In this document: positions 33,647 through 40,807 of the stretch, piece by piece
Layout of the letters: each line of letters opens with the position of its first letter
Position numbering within the stretch: position 1 is the stretch's first letter
IMG/VR virus record: IMGVR_UViG_3300024265_000035
Span: 1 to 64,000 of that record
DNA length: 64,000 bases
Source: a virus
Direction: 5' to 3' (one strand)
The notes under the pieces: model-generated
The model's database searches: none
What the model was told of the DNA's origin: nothing
The model's input: the letters and a program-made list of their open reading frames with translations, nothing else
Made by a program: the position numbers and the translations under genes

Positions 33647-34018
33647 TCACTCCACTAGAGTCGGCACTCGGCGGCGAACTTCGTCTTCGATGTCTTGTCG
33701 ACGATCGACTTTCTCAATGATTTCAAGAGTCTTTTCCTGTGTCTCAACAACTCGGTCAAGGTGTTTGGCTACACTTGCTAGGTGCTCAGCCATTTTCTCT
33801 TGGTGGTTTTTCATGTCACTAATATCCCTCTCAATCATGATATTGTTTGTATGAACCTTTTCATAGGTTTCTCTAATCTGTCTTGAAACTTCAGGATGCA
33901 AGTGTATCGGCGACTTTCCGTTTTTCTTCGTATCCCATCTCTTAATAAAGAAATCGATTACTTTCGATAAAGCAATGATTACGGTAACGAGAGCAGCGAC
34001 TGTTCCTGGGGAATCCAT
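33647..34018 (-). CDS. Membrane-anchored coiled-coil protein
   Basis: A 123-residue protein. Residues 4-24 are hydrophobic (a single span), followed by a basic patch (IKRWDTKKNGK) and a long heptad-patterned coiled coil from about 42 to 115 (HLDRVVETQEKTLEIIEKVD). The basic residues after the span predict a cytoplasmic C-terminus. Size and layout resemble small phage holin-associated or XhlA-like proteins, but no family is certain. It ends two codons before the giant polyprotein starts. Confidence 0.65.
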   Translation of the reverse strand: MDSPGTVAALVTVIIALSKVIDFFIKRWDTKKNGKSPIHLHPEVSRQIRETYEKVHTNNIMIERDISDMKNHQEKMAEHLASVAKHLDRVVETQEKTLEIIEKVDRRQDIEDEVRRRVPTLVE

Positions 34019-34680
34019 TAGTTTATTTCTCCGCTACCTGATTTTTTACGTGCAGCTTTCGCTTTATCAAGCTCACCTTTTGGAATATTTTTAAGCTCCG
34101 GATTAATTCCCGGATCATAGTCTTGTGTTGACGCGAGTGCTATAGCAATTTGTCGCATCGACGACGTCAATTTCTTCTGCGGAAACATTCTCTCATCATC
34201 ACCATACCACTCATTTCCATCCCAATAATAGATGTGATCTGGGTTTTTTATTTTTCTCTTTTCTGGTTCACCTTGCGGATCAAACATCGCAAATCTATCA
34301 TCCCACCAAAGCTTTGCTGCAATATCGCCATCAGTAAACCACTCTTCTTCACCATTTTCAAAATAACTTTCACCTTTACTACTGATATCTTTAAAATGTT
34401 CTTCGCGCATGTCTGCAAACTTTTTATACGTTTCTCGAGCACTCTCTACATCATCTTCTGTTGCTGGCTTGCCGTCTGCTCGCTTAATACCTGCAGCTAT
34501 ATCTTCAGAATCTCTCTCTATAGCTGATCTATAAGCATCAGCCATACTCTTAAAAAATTCCTTCCACACATCTACAAACTTTCGCCTCGCGTCAGGTGGT
34601 AGTTCTTTAAACTTCACATATCTCGTTTCCTGACCACTATACATGGATTCGAACAGGAATATTCGTGCAAGAGAAATCAC
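34018..34680 (-). CDS. Predicted packaged protein with capsid-targeting-like leader
   Basis: A 220-residue protein from GTG 34680, which follows the tubulin-like gene's GGAGAGTAA. The first 13 residues MISLARIFLFESM fit the leader found on other small genes here (M-I-x-L-x-x-I-F then F-E-S). The rest is charged and helical with a Trp-rich part (WFTDGDIAAKLWWDDRFAMF; IYYWDGNEWYGDDE). No enzyme motif is recognised. I infer a virion-internal protein cut after the leader by the prohead protease. Confidence 0.65.
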   Translation of the reverse strand: MISLARIFLFESMYSGQETRYVKFKELPPDARRKFVDVWKEFFKSMADAYRSAIERDSEDIAAGIKRADGKPATEDDVESARETYKKFADMREEHFKDISSKGESYFENGEEEWFTDGDIAAKLWWDDRFAMFDPQGEPEKRKIKNPDHIYYWDGNEWYGDDERMFPQKKLTSSMRQIAIALASTQDYDPGINPELKNIPKGELDKAKAARKKSGSGEIN

Positions 34681-34685
34681 TATAT

Positions 34686-35882
34686 TTACTCTCCGTACAG
34701 ACGGTGACCGTAGCTAGCCTTTGATGTCTTCTGTTCTTTTACTTTCTTACCACCAAGCTGCTGAAACTTGCTCAACTCCTTGATTCTACCATCCGGCCCC
34801 TTCATCCCACCAATAAGAGTATACACGTTTAAACGAGGTTTCTCATCTTCGTACACACCACGGTGCATCATTGCGTCACCTGTCAACATAGCAAGAGTAT
34901 CGAAACCTTCTTCGATTGCTGTGTTGTCTAATTCCTCGAGGATTGACGAACCGCCAAGAACAACGGCTGCAGCGTGTGATGCAGATGTTAGATCAAATCC
35001 ACCTGCTAACAGAGTCTTGCTAAGATTGCTCTTCAGTGCAGCAGACACAGAACCGCTGTCGTCGAGATTCTTCACAGACGTGACACCCATGATCATGCAG
35101 CCGCCGCTGCGCATGACTGACATGTAATCTGCTGTGTCGAATGTTGTATATTCAGTCGGCTTCTTCGTGATGATATTGAACACGTGGAAGAGACCCGCCA
35201 CTGTTGCATTGACAGTTGGCCAGAAACTCTTAACTGAGAGCTTCGGATACATCTTCTTTATCTTATCATTGTCGATGAATATAAGTGGACTAACGAGCTT
35301 CTTGTCTGCGTAGCCGACTAGTGTCTTTGAAAGCAGTTCGGCATTTTCAGCAACTGCCTTTGACGCTGACTCACCCGCAGTTGGAAGCGTCATGATTACA
35401 CCGACACGCTGGTCTGCGTTTGGTTGTCCAATGTGAGTGAGATATAACTTAGCAGTCTCCACGAGAACAAGTGTTGAGCCGCCACCTGATCCACCACCAG
35501 CACCGACACAGATCATGATGTGATCGACTGGTCCAAACTTCTTCTTCATGAGGTCGAGTATCTGTTGCTGTGAACCAGCTGCTGCAGACTCTCCCTTCGC
35601 CATGTCTTTTCCAGCACCCTGCTCTCCTGCATTGAGAAGCACCTTCTGATCTTCTGGCACATCAACTTTGCTGAGATCTTGTATCGCAGTATTCACGCAC
35701 AGTGTCTTCTTGTAGCCAAGTTTATAGAATGCCTGAGCTAGCCGACAGCCTCCCTGACCTGAACCGAGGAATGCATATGTCACAGCACCGCCGGACTCGT
35801 CTTCTAGGGACTCATCCTCATATTCTTCTAACTCTGCTTCTAATGGCAGATCAGGAATTTCGATGTCAAATTCTTCACTCAT
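34686..35882 (-). CDS. Tubulin/FtsZ-superfamily GTPase
   Basis: A 398-residue protein. After an acidic 30-residue start, YAFLGSGQGGCRLAQAFYKL (36-55) matches the N-terminal nucleotide loop of FtsZ/TubZ (GxGGxGxN), and VNTAIQDL follows as FtsZ's INTDAQAL. The tubulin signature is GAGGGSGGGS (127-136), equivalent to GGGTGTG. LIFIDNDKI and the downstream beta-alpha pattern fit the GTPase and activation domains. Phage relatives (PhuZ, TubZ) form filaments that centre replication compartments or segregate plasmid-prophages. Here it sits among predicted cargo genes rather than in replication genes. The tail is basic (KKVKEQKTSKASYGHRLYG). Confidence 0.85.
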   Translation of the reverse strand: MSEEFDIEIPDLPLEAELEEYEDESLEDESGGAVTYAFLGSGQGGCRLAQAFYKLGYKKTLCVNTAIQDLSKVDVPEDQKVLLNAGEQGAGKDMAKGESAAAGSQQQILDLMKKKFGPVDHIMICVGAGGGSGGGSTLVLVETAKLYLTHIGQPNADQRVGVIMTLPTAGESASKAVAENAELLSKTLVGYADKKLVSPLIFIDNDKIKKMYPKLSVKSFWPTVNATVAGLFHVFNIITKKPTEYTTFDTADYMSVMRSGGCMIMGVTSVKNLDDSGSVSAALKSNLSKTLLAGGFDLTSASHAAAVVLGGSSILEELDNTAIEEGFDTLAMLTGDAMMHRGVYEDEKPRLNVYTLIGGMKGPDGRIKELSKFQQLGGKKVKEQKTSKASYGHRLYGE

Positions 35883-36526
35883 GTTCCACTTCCTCCAGTC
35901 GATGGGCCAAACTGAACATCTCCTCTCGTCCCGAACGGGTCAAACTCACCTATACCGTGAGTCTTCTCTTTCTTATTATCTTTTGATTCCCATCTCTTTG
36001 TATGGAGCAATCGCACTTTATTTGGATCGATATGCCTGATTATTTTAGCAGAACCATCAACAAGTACTTCGACCATGTCGGACGCGTCTCTTTTCTTTGA
36101 CATACTTGATGGATCACCCTTCCAATATTCTTCTGCATATGCACGGGCTTCTTTTGATTTAAAGTCTGCTTCTGTCCAATATTCCATGTTTGTATAAAAT
36201 ACTTTACCAGTCACTTCAACCTGATAGACATCATTGAAATTATCTTCAGACCATATGTCACTTGCCCATGATATTGCTGCGTATATACTTGGAAATACCA
36301 GTTTACTTCCTAATCGTGATGGTCGATCTGGCCATTTTTCTTTTCTCACTTGATCAAATAATTGTTCTTGTTCTTCCATGCCTCTAACACCATTGAATGT
36401 TGGAACTTGCATGCCTGGCTCAAATTTAGTAGAACCCTCCGCGGGGTTTGATACCCAAAAAAAACTCTTATTAGCTGAAACGTTTTCAAGTTTCTCTATA
36501 ATATAAATTTCTTTAAGAGTGATCAT
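35879..36526 (-). CDS. Leader-bearing predicted cargo protein, possibly ADP-ribosyltransferase-like
   Basis: A 215-residue protein from ATG 36526 (TAATG overlap with the upstream stop). It starts MITLKEIYIIEKLENVSANK, the shared leader form. The body has a pattern seen in small ADP-ribosyltransferases: LVFPSIYAAISWASDIW (a 'S/F..P.xxxAxxwA' strand-helix) followed by DVYQVEVTGKVFYTNMEYW (VYxVExxG). This is suggestive only, since the catalytic Arg and Glu are not clear. It overlaps the tubulin-like start by ATGA. The C-terminus (EFDPFGTRGDVQFGPSTGG) is disordered and shares DPFG with another leader-bearing protein (60205-59738). Confidence 0.55.
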   Translation of the reverse strand: MITLKEIYIIEKLENVSANKSFFWVSNPAEGSTKFEPGMQVPTFNGVRGMEEQEQLFDQVRKEKWPDRPSRLGSKLVFPSIYAAISWASDIWSEDNFNDVYQVEVTGKVFYTNMEYWTEADFKSKEARAYAEEYWKGDPSSMSKKRDASDMVEVLVDGSAKIIRHIDPNKVRLLHTKRWESKDNKKEKTHGIGEFDPFGTRGDVQFGPSTGGSGT

Positions 36527-36984
36527 TAACCCGATTCCCATGTTCCAGGAGGATAATCATAATATACTTTTTTTTCTCCTGGACTATAGTTGGCTAATTC
36601 CCCTTGTCCGCCATCTGCTTTTGGATCCCAAATCCAAACAGGATCATCCTTAATTGGGCCAGCTTCAGCCCAAAGAGTCTCGTCTTTTTCAACAAAAACC
36701 CAATCTGACGGATCTGGATTAACTTCTTCATGCTCTATGGATGTCCAATACTTAGCAAAATCTGGAAATTTAGAAGTTACATCACCCCATGATAGTTTCT
36801 TTGCAGGAGAATTGTATACGTCATCTATTCCTTTCGGTGATGTCCTAGTAGACACAGGTTGTGACCTCTTTGTCCAAGGATCTGCTTTGCCTGTCGGCTT
36901 CCTCTTTCCAGCTGGATCATCAAACTTACCCCAAGGGAAGTCAGCTTCCCAAAGACGTCTGTATATTTTCTTTAGTCTTATCAT
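36526..36984 (-). CDS. Leader-bearing predicted cargo protein (FPWGKF type)
   Basis: A 152-residue protein. MIRLKKIYRRLWEADFPWGK shows a basic amphipathic leader and a likely prohead protease site (LWE|AD). It is followed by FPWGKFDDPAGKRKP, which recurs almost exactly in the gene at 59738-60205, 23 kb away. The rest is Trp/Pro/Asp-rich without a known fold (DDPVWIWDPKADGGQGELAN). It starts directly at the stop of the previous gene (TAAATG). I infer packaging into the head. Confidence 0.7.
   Translation of the reverse strand: MIRLKKIYRRLWEADFPWGKFDDPAGKRKPTGKADPWTKRSQPVSTRTSPKGIDDVYNSPAKKLSWGDVTSKFPDFAKYWTSIEHEEVNPDPSDWVFVEKDETLWAEAGPIKDDPVWIWDPKADGGQGELANYSPGEKKVYYDYPPGTWESG
36922..36941 (-). 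repeat. 20-base identical block in two cargo leaders (copy 1)
   Basis: The 20 bases here are identical to 60143-60162 and encode the FPWGKF segment just after the predicted leader cleavage site. Outside this block the two genes diverge, which suggests conserved function at this position or module exchange between cargo genes. Confidence 0.75.
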
Positions 36985-37542
36985 TTAGACTCCCACATTC
37001 GAGACTCGCATGCTCGAACCACCAAACTTCAGTGGTCGCTTGCTGTGGTTAATCCCAGTTCCAAGTGGGTCCAAGTCGTCATCGTCGATCAGATGTGCTT
37101 GCGTTTGACTTACTTCAACTTCTCCCAAAGCACCATTGTTAGAATCTGGAACATCATCACGATCATGTCGAGGATCTACTGAGGAATAGAAACCTTCACT
37201 GAAGCGATAGATGCTCTCGAGTTTCGGCATCCTCGATTCTTCTTGGTGGTCATAGTACTGTGGATCATCGACAAGGTGATCCATCGCTATTTCCATTGCT
37301 GCTGCAACATCACTAGTGTGTTCAAGTTCGTGGTGCATACCTTGCATTAGCTGCACTTGATCGAACTGCCCGGGATCATACTGTGATCCTTCTCCGCCTG
37401 GTAGACGTTCCATCGCGATGGGATTAGCATGTTCCTTCTTATCAGGCAGCTTGTCGTAATTAGTTCCTTTTCCTAACTTCTTTGCAAGCTTTGGATCATT
37501 AGCATAGGCCCACTTCTGTTGTTGTCTTGAACGAAATGGCAT
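36985..37542 (-). CDS. DUF5661-like protein fused to a leader-type segment
   Basis: A 185-residue protein. It begins MPFRSRQQQKWAYANDPKLA, a common phage head-associated start. HHELEHTSDVAAAMEIAMDHL with DPQYY matches the short DUF5661-like helix pair. After this, MPKLESIYRFSEGFYSS at 105-121 has the shape of the leader on neighbouring genes, ending with FSEG, a candidate protease site. The remaining C-terminus is polar and probably disordered. This looks like a fusion of two small head proteins, with the junction cut during maturation. Confidence 0.6.
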   Translation of the reverse strand: MPFRSRQQQKWAYANDPKLAKKLGKGTNYDKLPDKKEHANPIAMERLPGGEGSQYDPGQFDQVQLMQGMHHELEHTSDVAAAMEIAMDHLVDDPQYYDHQEESRMPKLESIYRFSEGFYSSVDPRHDRDDVPDSNNGALGEVEVSQTQAHLIDDDDLDPLGTGINHSKRPLKFGGSSMRVSNVGV

Positions 37543-37546
37543 TATT

Positions 37547-38131
37547 CTACAGTTCGTTTCGAATCTGCCCCTTGAAGAAGAATTTTATCATCCCGGACTT
37601 TCCAAGCAAAATATGGAGAGGATGTGGGATTTCCTCGAATTGGATGACAACCTCATGTGCACCACCCATCATCTTAGATTCAGGATTATATGCAATCGAC
37701 TGAATCTGTCGACCGGTTATTTCTTTCGAAATAGCTCCGCCTTCTTTCTCTTCTTCATCTCCCTGATCCTCGACATCCTGCGACAGTTCTGTGTCTGATG
37801 GATCTGGATCTCCTGCTGGAACTTCCTCATCAGGAATGTCCTGGTCACCCGCTTCTGGATCAGCTGGCTGTTCCGGTGGCGATTCTTCTCCCGGAGGTGG
37901 TGCTTTTGGCTCATCACCCTCTGGAGCACCAGTCGCTATCTCAGCTCCCCGCTTTGGTGCCATGTCTGTGCCAGATTTCTCGGGTGCGACATTGTCATTG
38001 TCTTTATCAGCACCTTGGACGCCAGGCTCTTTATCTTCCTTATCGTCTGCTTCGAAGAACTCTCTTATTAGGAGCTCAAGCTCTTCGCGGACAATCTTCT
38101 CAACTCTAGATTTCTTAAACTTGATCGACAT
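37547..38131 (-). CDS. Acidic, Pro-rich leader-bearing protein (head core-like)
   Basis: A 194-residue protein from ATG 38131, 7 bases after AGGGAAG. The first 28 residues form an amphipathic helix ending EFFEADDKED, a good (F-x-E-A) protease site. Residues 30-140 are almost entirely Asp/Glu/Pro/Gly (low complexity), as in phage core or scaffold proteins. A compact C-terminal domain follows (SIAYNPESKMMGGAHEVVIQ; HPLHILLGKSGMIKFFFKG). An internal head or core role is inferred; the acidic linker may mimic DNA. Confidence 0.6.
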   Translation of the reverse strand: MSIKFKKSRVEKIVREELELLIREFFEADDKEDKEPGVQGADKDNDNVAPEKSGTDMAPKRGAEIATGAPEGDEPKAPPPGEESPPEQPADPEAGDQDIPDEEVPAGDPDPSDTELSQDVEDQGDEEEKEGGAISKEITGRQIQSIAYNPESKMMGGAHEVVIQFEEIPHPLHILLGKSGMIKFFFKGQIRNEL

Positions 38132-38193
38132 GGTATCTTCCCTTGTATTGAGATACAACTGTTCGATCTAAGTATCTTTCTCAAGTATCTTTC

Positions 38194-38793
38194 CTAAGTT
38201 GCAGTTGACTTTTCGGTCTTGCAAGCGAACATATCTGCCCAGTGGACAAGAAGTGCCAACTCGGGCTCTTTCATCTTGTAATCTGAGTTAGCTGGATCAT
38301 ACTGTCCATCAGCAAGACGAAGTGCCAGATACTCATCATAGCCTATTTCGATACCATACTTCTGAAGAATGAACAGACCACCGTCGGTGACTGTCATGTA
38401 GTTCATATCTGGGTTTATCGTGTACAGCTTTCCATATTCAGTTCGCTGAAAGCTGTTCCTGTTGGGAATGTATCTCTCCACGCTTCCATCACCAACTTTT
38501 CCAAGGTCATGGAAAAGCCCGACAAATGCAAGCTGGTCTTTAGCATAGCGGTCAGGACAAAGATCTTTAACCAGTCGCCAAAGGTTAGCGACCACGAGGA
38601 GACTATGGTAGCATAAGCCTCCAGGATACGCGCTATGGAAGCTTTCCCGTGACGAGGCGGGTGCAGTAAAATAACTCTCCCCGATCTTTCCATCCATCAT
38701 CTCCTTAACTTTCGTACGTCTCGGCTCTGGAAATGCTTCAATGAGCGTCATTACTTTCTCGACATTCTCCATTTTCTGTAGTTCAGCTATCAC
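38194..38793 (-). CDS. HD-domain phosphohydrolase
   Basis: About 199 residues. YPGGLCYHSLLVV and FVGLFHDLGKVGD supply the first His and the HD pair of the metal-dependent HD hydrolases; a late Asp is in LVHWADMFA. The order HPGGL-H-HD resembles the YhaM-type 3'-5' exoribonuclease HD domain, though the OB domain is missing. Start is uncertain: GTG 38793 (after AGAGAAAG, overlapping the upstream stop) or ATG 38772. Substrates could be nucleotides, oligonucleotides or cyclic nucleotides. Confidence 0.8.
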   Translation of the reverse strand: MIAELQKMENVEKVMTLIEAFPEPRRTKVKEMMDGKIGESYFTAPASSRESFHSAYPGGLCYHSLLVVANLWRLVKDLCPDRYAKDQLAFVGLFHDLGKVGDGSVERYIPNRNSFQRTEYGKLYTINPDMNYMTVTDGGLFILQKYGIEIGYDEYLALRLADGQYDPANSDYKMKEPELALLVHWADMFACKTEKSTAT

Positions 38794-39082
38794 GGCTTTC
38801 TCTTTCTTCGACAAGTTTCTGTGCAAAATACCTAATGAAGTCTGTCTCAAAGAACTCCATGGCTGCTTCGAACACAAGCTCCTCAGACTGATCGACATAT
38901 GATACATCTACCTGAGGATAGTGTAAACACCATAATGTTAGTGGGTTTCCTTCTGGATCCTTTGGATCCCTGACATCATCCTTGTGTAGACGATATTCTG
39001 CTTTTACCTCAGCACCCTTCACACACATTTTTGCTGAGTCTTGTCTAACCAAATTCTCGAGGTTTAGTTGAAAGTCAATCAT
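38783..39082 (-). CDS. Hypothetical small protein
   Basis: A 99-residue protein of unknown family between the A-family polymerase and the HD hydrolase, overlapping the first by 8 bases (ATGATTGA). It has a beta-rich middle (WCLHYPQVDVSYVDQSEELV) and a helical acidic end (FEAAMEFFETDFIRYFAQKL). No motif identifies a function. Confidence 0.65.
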   Translation of the reverse strand: MIDFQLNLENLVRQDSAKMCVKGAEVKAEYRLHKDDVRDPKDPEGNPLTLWCLHYPQVDVSYVDQSEELVFEAAMEFFETDFIRYFAQKLVEERESRDS

Positions 39083-40532
39083 TTTGATCCCAATAGTTTA
39101 GACCCGATTTTACCTTAACTTTCAGTCTCATTCCGAAAAGTCTAGCTGAACCGAGTTCCATTATGTCTCGCATCTCATCGAGGTACTCCATCTCGTCTGG
39201 ATGCATATCGATAACTAGCTCATCATGCACAGTGAATAGCATCACTGATTTCTTGTCCTGAAGAAAATCATGTAGACTTACGATTGAATCCATGAACACA
39301 TCACTTGTGCAAGTCTGTGCATAAAGAGCGAGCACTTTGCCTGGATGTTCTGATCCATTCAGATCAATTTTCATGTCATCTGGTGTAATTACATACCCTT
39401 GATTCATTGATTCAGAATACATCTTCTCTCTGAAGAACACGATTGGTGCGAATAGTTCATTGAGTTTCTCAACGAGAACTCCTACTTTCTCACTCGACAA
39501 ACCAGTTGTCTTTGGCAGATTCTTCAATGATCCACCGTAAAGTCGTGTATACGTGATTGTCTTTAGAACACGTCGTCTGATACCAGATGTGTCATGGAAC
39601 TCGTTATCTCCAAAGATATACTCTACAGTTCTATCGTGAAAATCGTCGCATCCTTCATAGTATGCGTTAAGGTTCTCATCGTCAACTGATGCTACAATGC
39701 ACCTATAATCCGCAGCGTTGAAATCGAAGGTTGCAATCTTGCCGCCATCAAATCTACTGACGATACTCTGACGTACATGGTTTCTTGGTATATTCATGCA
39801 TTTGAAAGAACCTTTCGCTGTATGGACTCTTCCGGTCTTGGTTCTTTGTGGTATGAACTTGTTATAGACATATGATCCAGACATCTTGTCTCTGATGTGT
39901 TGGATGAATGCCAAATCGTGTGTTGTCATGCCTGCATCAAGATCAATATTATCAGGGTCTACGTGCACACTATTTTCTTCCATGAGATATAGGACACGTG
40001 CTCTATCATAACCAAAAGATCGAAACTGTTCACTATCAAACTTCTTCACCAGTGTATTGACCATCCAGTTTCTTAATCTATAGAATGATATTACCACCTT
40101 ACTTGGGATTATATCAATGAGAGAGTGTTCGTCAAGATTAATCTTCGCTGTTTTACATGCCTTGATATGTGAATTGTACTCATGTCTTCCTGCAAGATAC
40201 TCAACGACATCAGCATCTTTGATATGCTTATTGACTGCTTTGTACAGGTTTTCCTCACCTGCCATCACTGACACATCTATCACATCACAGTATCTCTTGA
40301 AATTACAACCAAGCTTAAGCACATCACGCATGTCAAAACAGATCTTCTCATGCTTGTGAGAGAAGATCTCATGAATGAAACCATCGAATTCGTCCCAGTC
40401 GTTATTCAGGACAAAATAATGATCTGCACCAAAGGATAGAGAAATGCCTTTGACTCCGGTCGAGTCCTTCACTGCTTCGAAAGTGAACCCTTCATTCTGG
40501 GCTCTCTTCTTCAGAGTCTCCAAATGCGCCAT
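39075..40532 (-). CDS. Family A DNA polymerase (T7/PolA-like)
   Basis: About 485 residues. Polymerase motif A is ATFDFNAADYRCIVA (DFSxxELR position), motif B RRRVLKTITYTRLYGGS (RxxxKxxxxxxYG) and motif C FTVHDELVID. TKTGRVHTA precedes motif A as in T7 and Klenow. The N-terminal 150 residues look like a collapsed 3'-5' exonuclease fold (CFDMRDVLKL, DVIDVSVMAGEE) lacking the DxE motif, so proofreading is probably absent. The start is ambiguous: ATG 40532 directly abuts AAAGGAG, so TTG 40523 (9 bases after it) may be used instead. A second polymerase beside a complete DnaE suggests a repair or primer-processing role. Confidence 0.9.
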   Translation of the reverse strand: MAHLETLKKRAQNEGFTFEAVKDSTGVKGISLSFGADHYFVLNNDWDEFDGFIHEIFSHKHEKICFDMRDVLKLGCNFKRYCDVIDVSVMAGEENLYKAVNKHIKDADVVEYLAGRHEYNSHIKACKTAKINLDEHSLIDIIPSKVVISFYRLRNWMVNTLVKKFDSEQFRSFGYDRARVLYLMEENSVHVDPDNIDLDAGMTTHDLAFIQHIRDKMSGSYVYNKFIPQRTKTGRVHTAKGSFKCMNIPRNHVRQSIVSRFDGGKIATFDFNAADYRCIVASVDDENLNAYYEGCDDFHDRTVEYIFGDNEFHDTSGIRRRVLKTITYTRLYGGSLKNLPKTTGLSSEKVGVLVEKLNELFAPIVFFREKMYSESMNQGYVITPDDMKIDLNGSEHPGKVLALYAQTCTSDVFMDSIVSLHDFLQDKKSVMLFTVHDELVIDMHPDEMEYLDEMRDIMELGSARLFGMRLKVKVKSGLNYWDQND

Positions 40533-40588
40533 CTCCTTTATTATAACACATCTCTGTGCCAATTAATACTAAGTATGACACAAAAGTG

Positions 40589-40617
40589 TTTACAAGCCGA
40601 AGGTGAGATGGTATAAT
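40589..40617 (+). promoter_or_regulatory. Consensus-like sigma70 promoter for the lone plus-strand gene
   Basis: TTTACA (40589-40594) and TATAAT (40612-40617) are separated by exactly 17 bases. The -10 box overlaps the first ATG (40616) of the plus-strand ORF. A start site about 7 bases downstream would leave a nearly leaderless message beginning at the second in-frame ATG (40625). Alternatively AAGGTGAG (40600-40607) is the ribosome-binding site for ATG 40616 and the promoter resemblance is chance. Both readings cannot be true at once. Confidence 0.55.
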
Positions 40618-40801
40618 GAGACACATGCTAACATGGTTTATTCTCACAATTCTCATCAGTTGCCTTGGACTCGGATGGTTCGGCTACGATATGGTCACGA
40701 ATTTCTGGGACTACTATAAGGAAGCACCAGTGTTCATTCAAATTCTTGGACCACTAGTGTTCCTCGGATCACTCAGTGGTGGACTAAAGCAGTACGAGTA
40801 G
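40616..40801 (+). CDS. Small two-span membrane protein, only gene on the plus strand
   Basis: A 61-residue protein with two hydrophobic segments (about 4-22 and 39-54) linked by a short aromatic, acidic loop (YDMVTNFWDYYKEAP) and ending in a charged tail. Start either ATG 40616 or ATG 40625. It lies between two divergently/convergently placed minus-strand blocks: the A-family polymerase starts to its left and the 636-residue baseplate gene ends to its right. Size and topology are those of small phage membrane toxins, holins or superinfection-exclusion proteins; none can be chosen. Confidence 0.65.
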   Translation: MRHMLTWFILTILISCLGLGWFGYDMVTNFWDYYKEAPVFIQILGPLVFLGSLSGGLKQYE

Positions 40802-40807
40802 AGAAAA

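Noticed and set aside
37791-38171. Plus-strand ORF rich in Ser, Gly and Pro
   Set aside because: Reverse reading of the Asp/Glu/Pro-coding linker of the acidic core-like gene.
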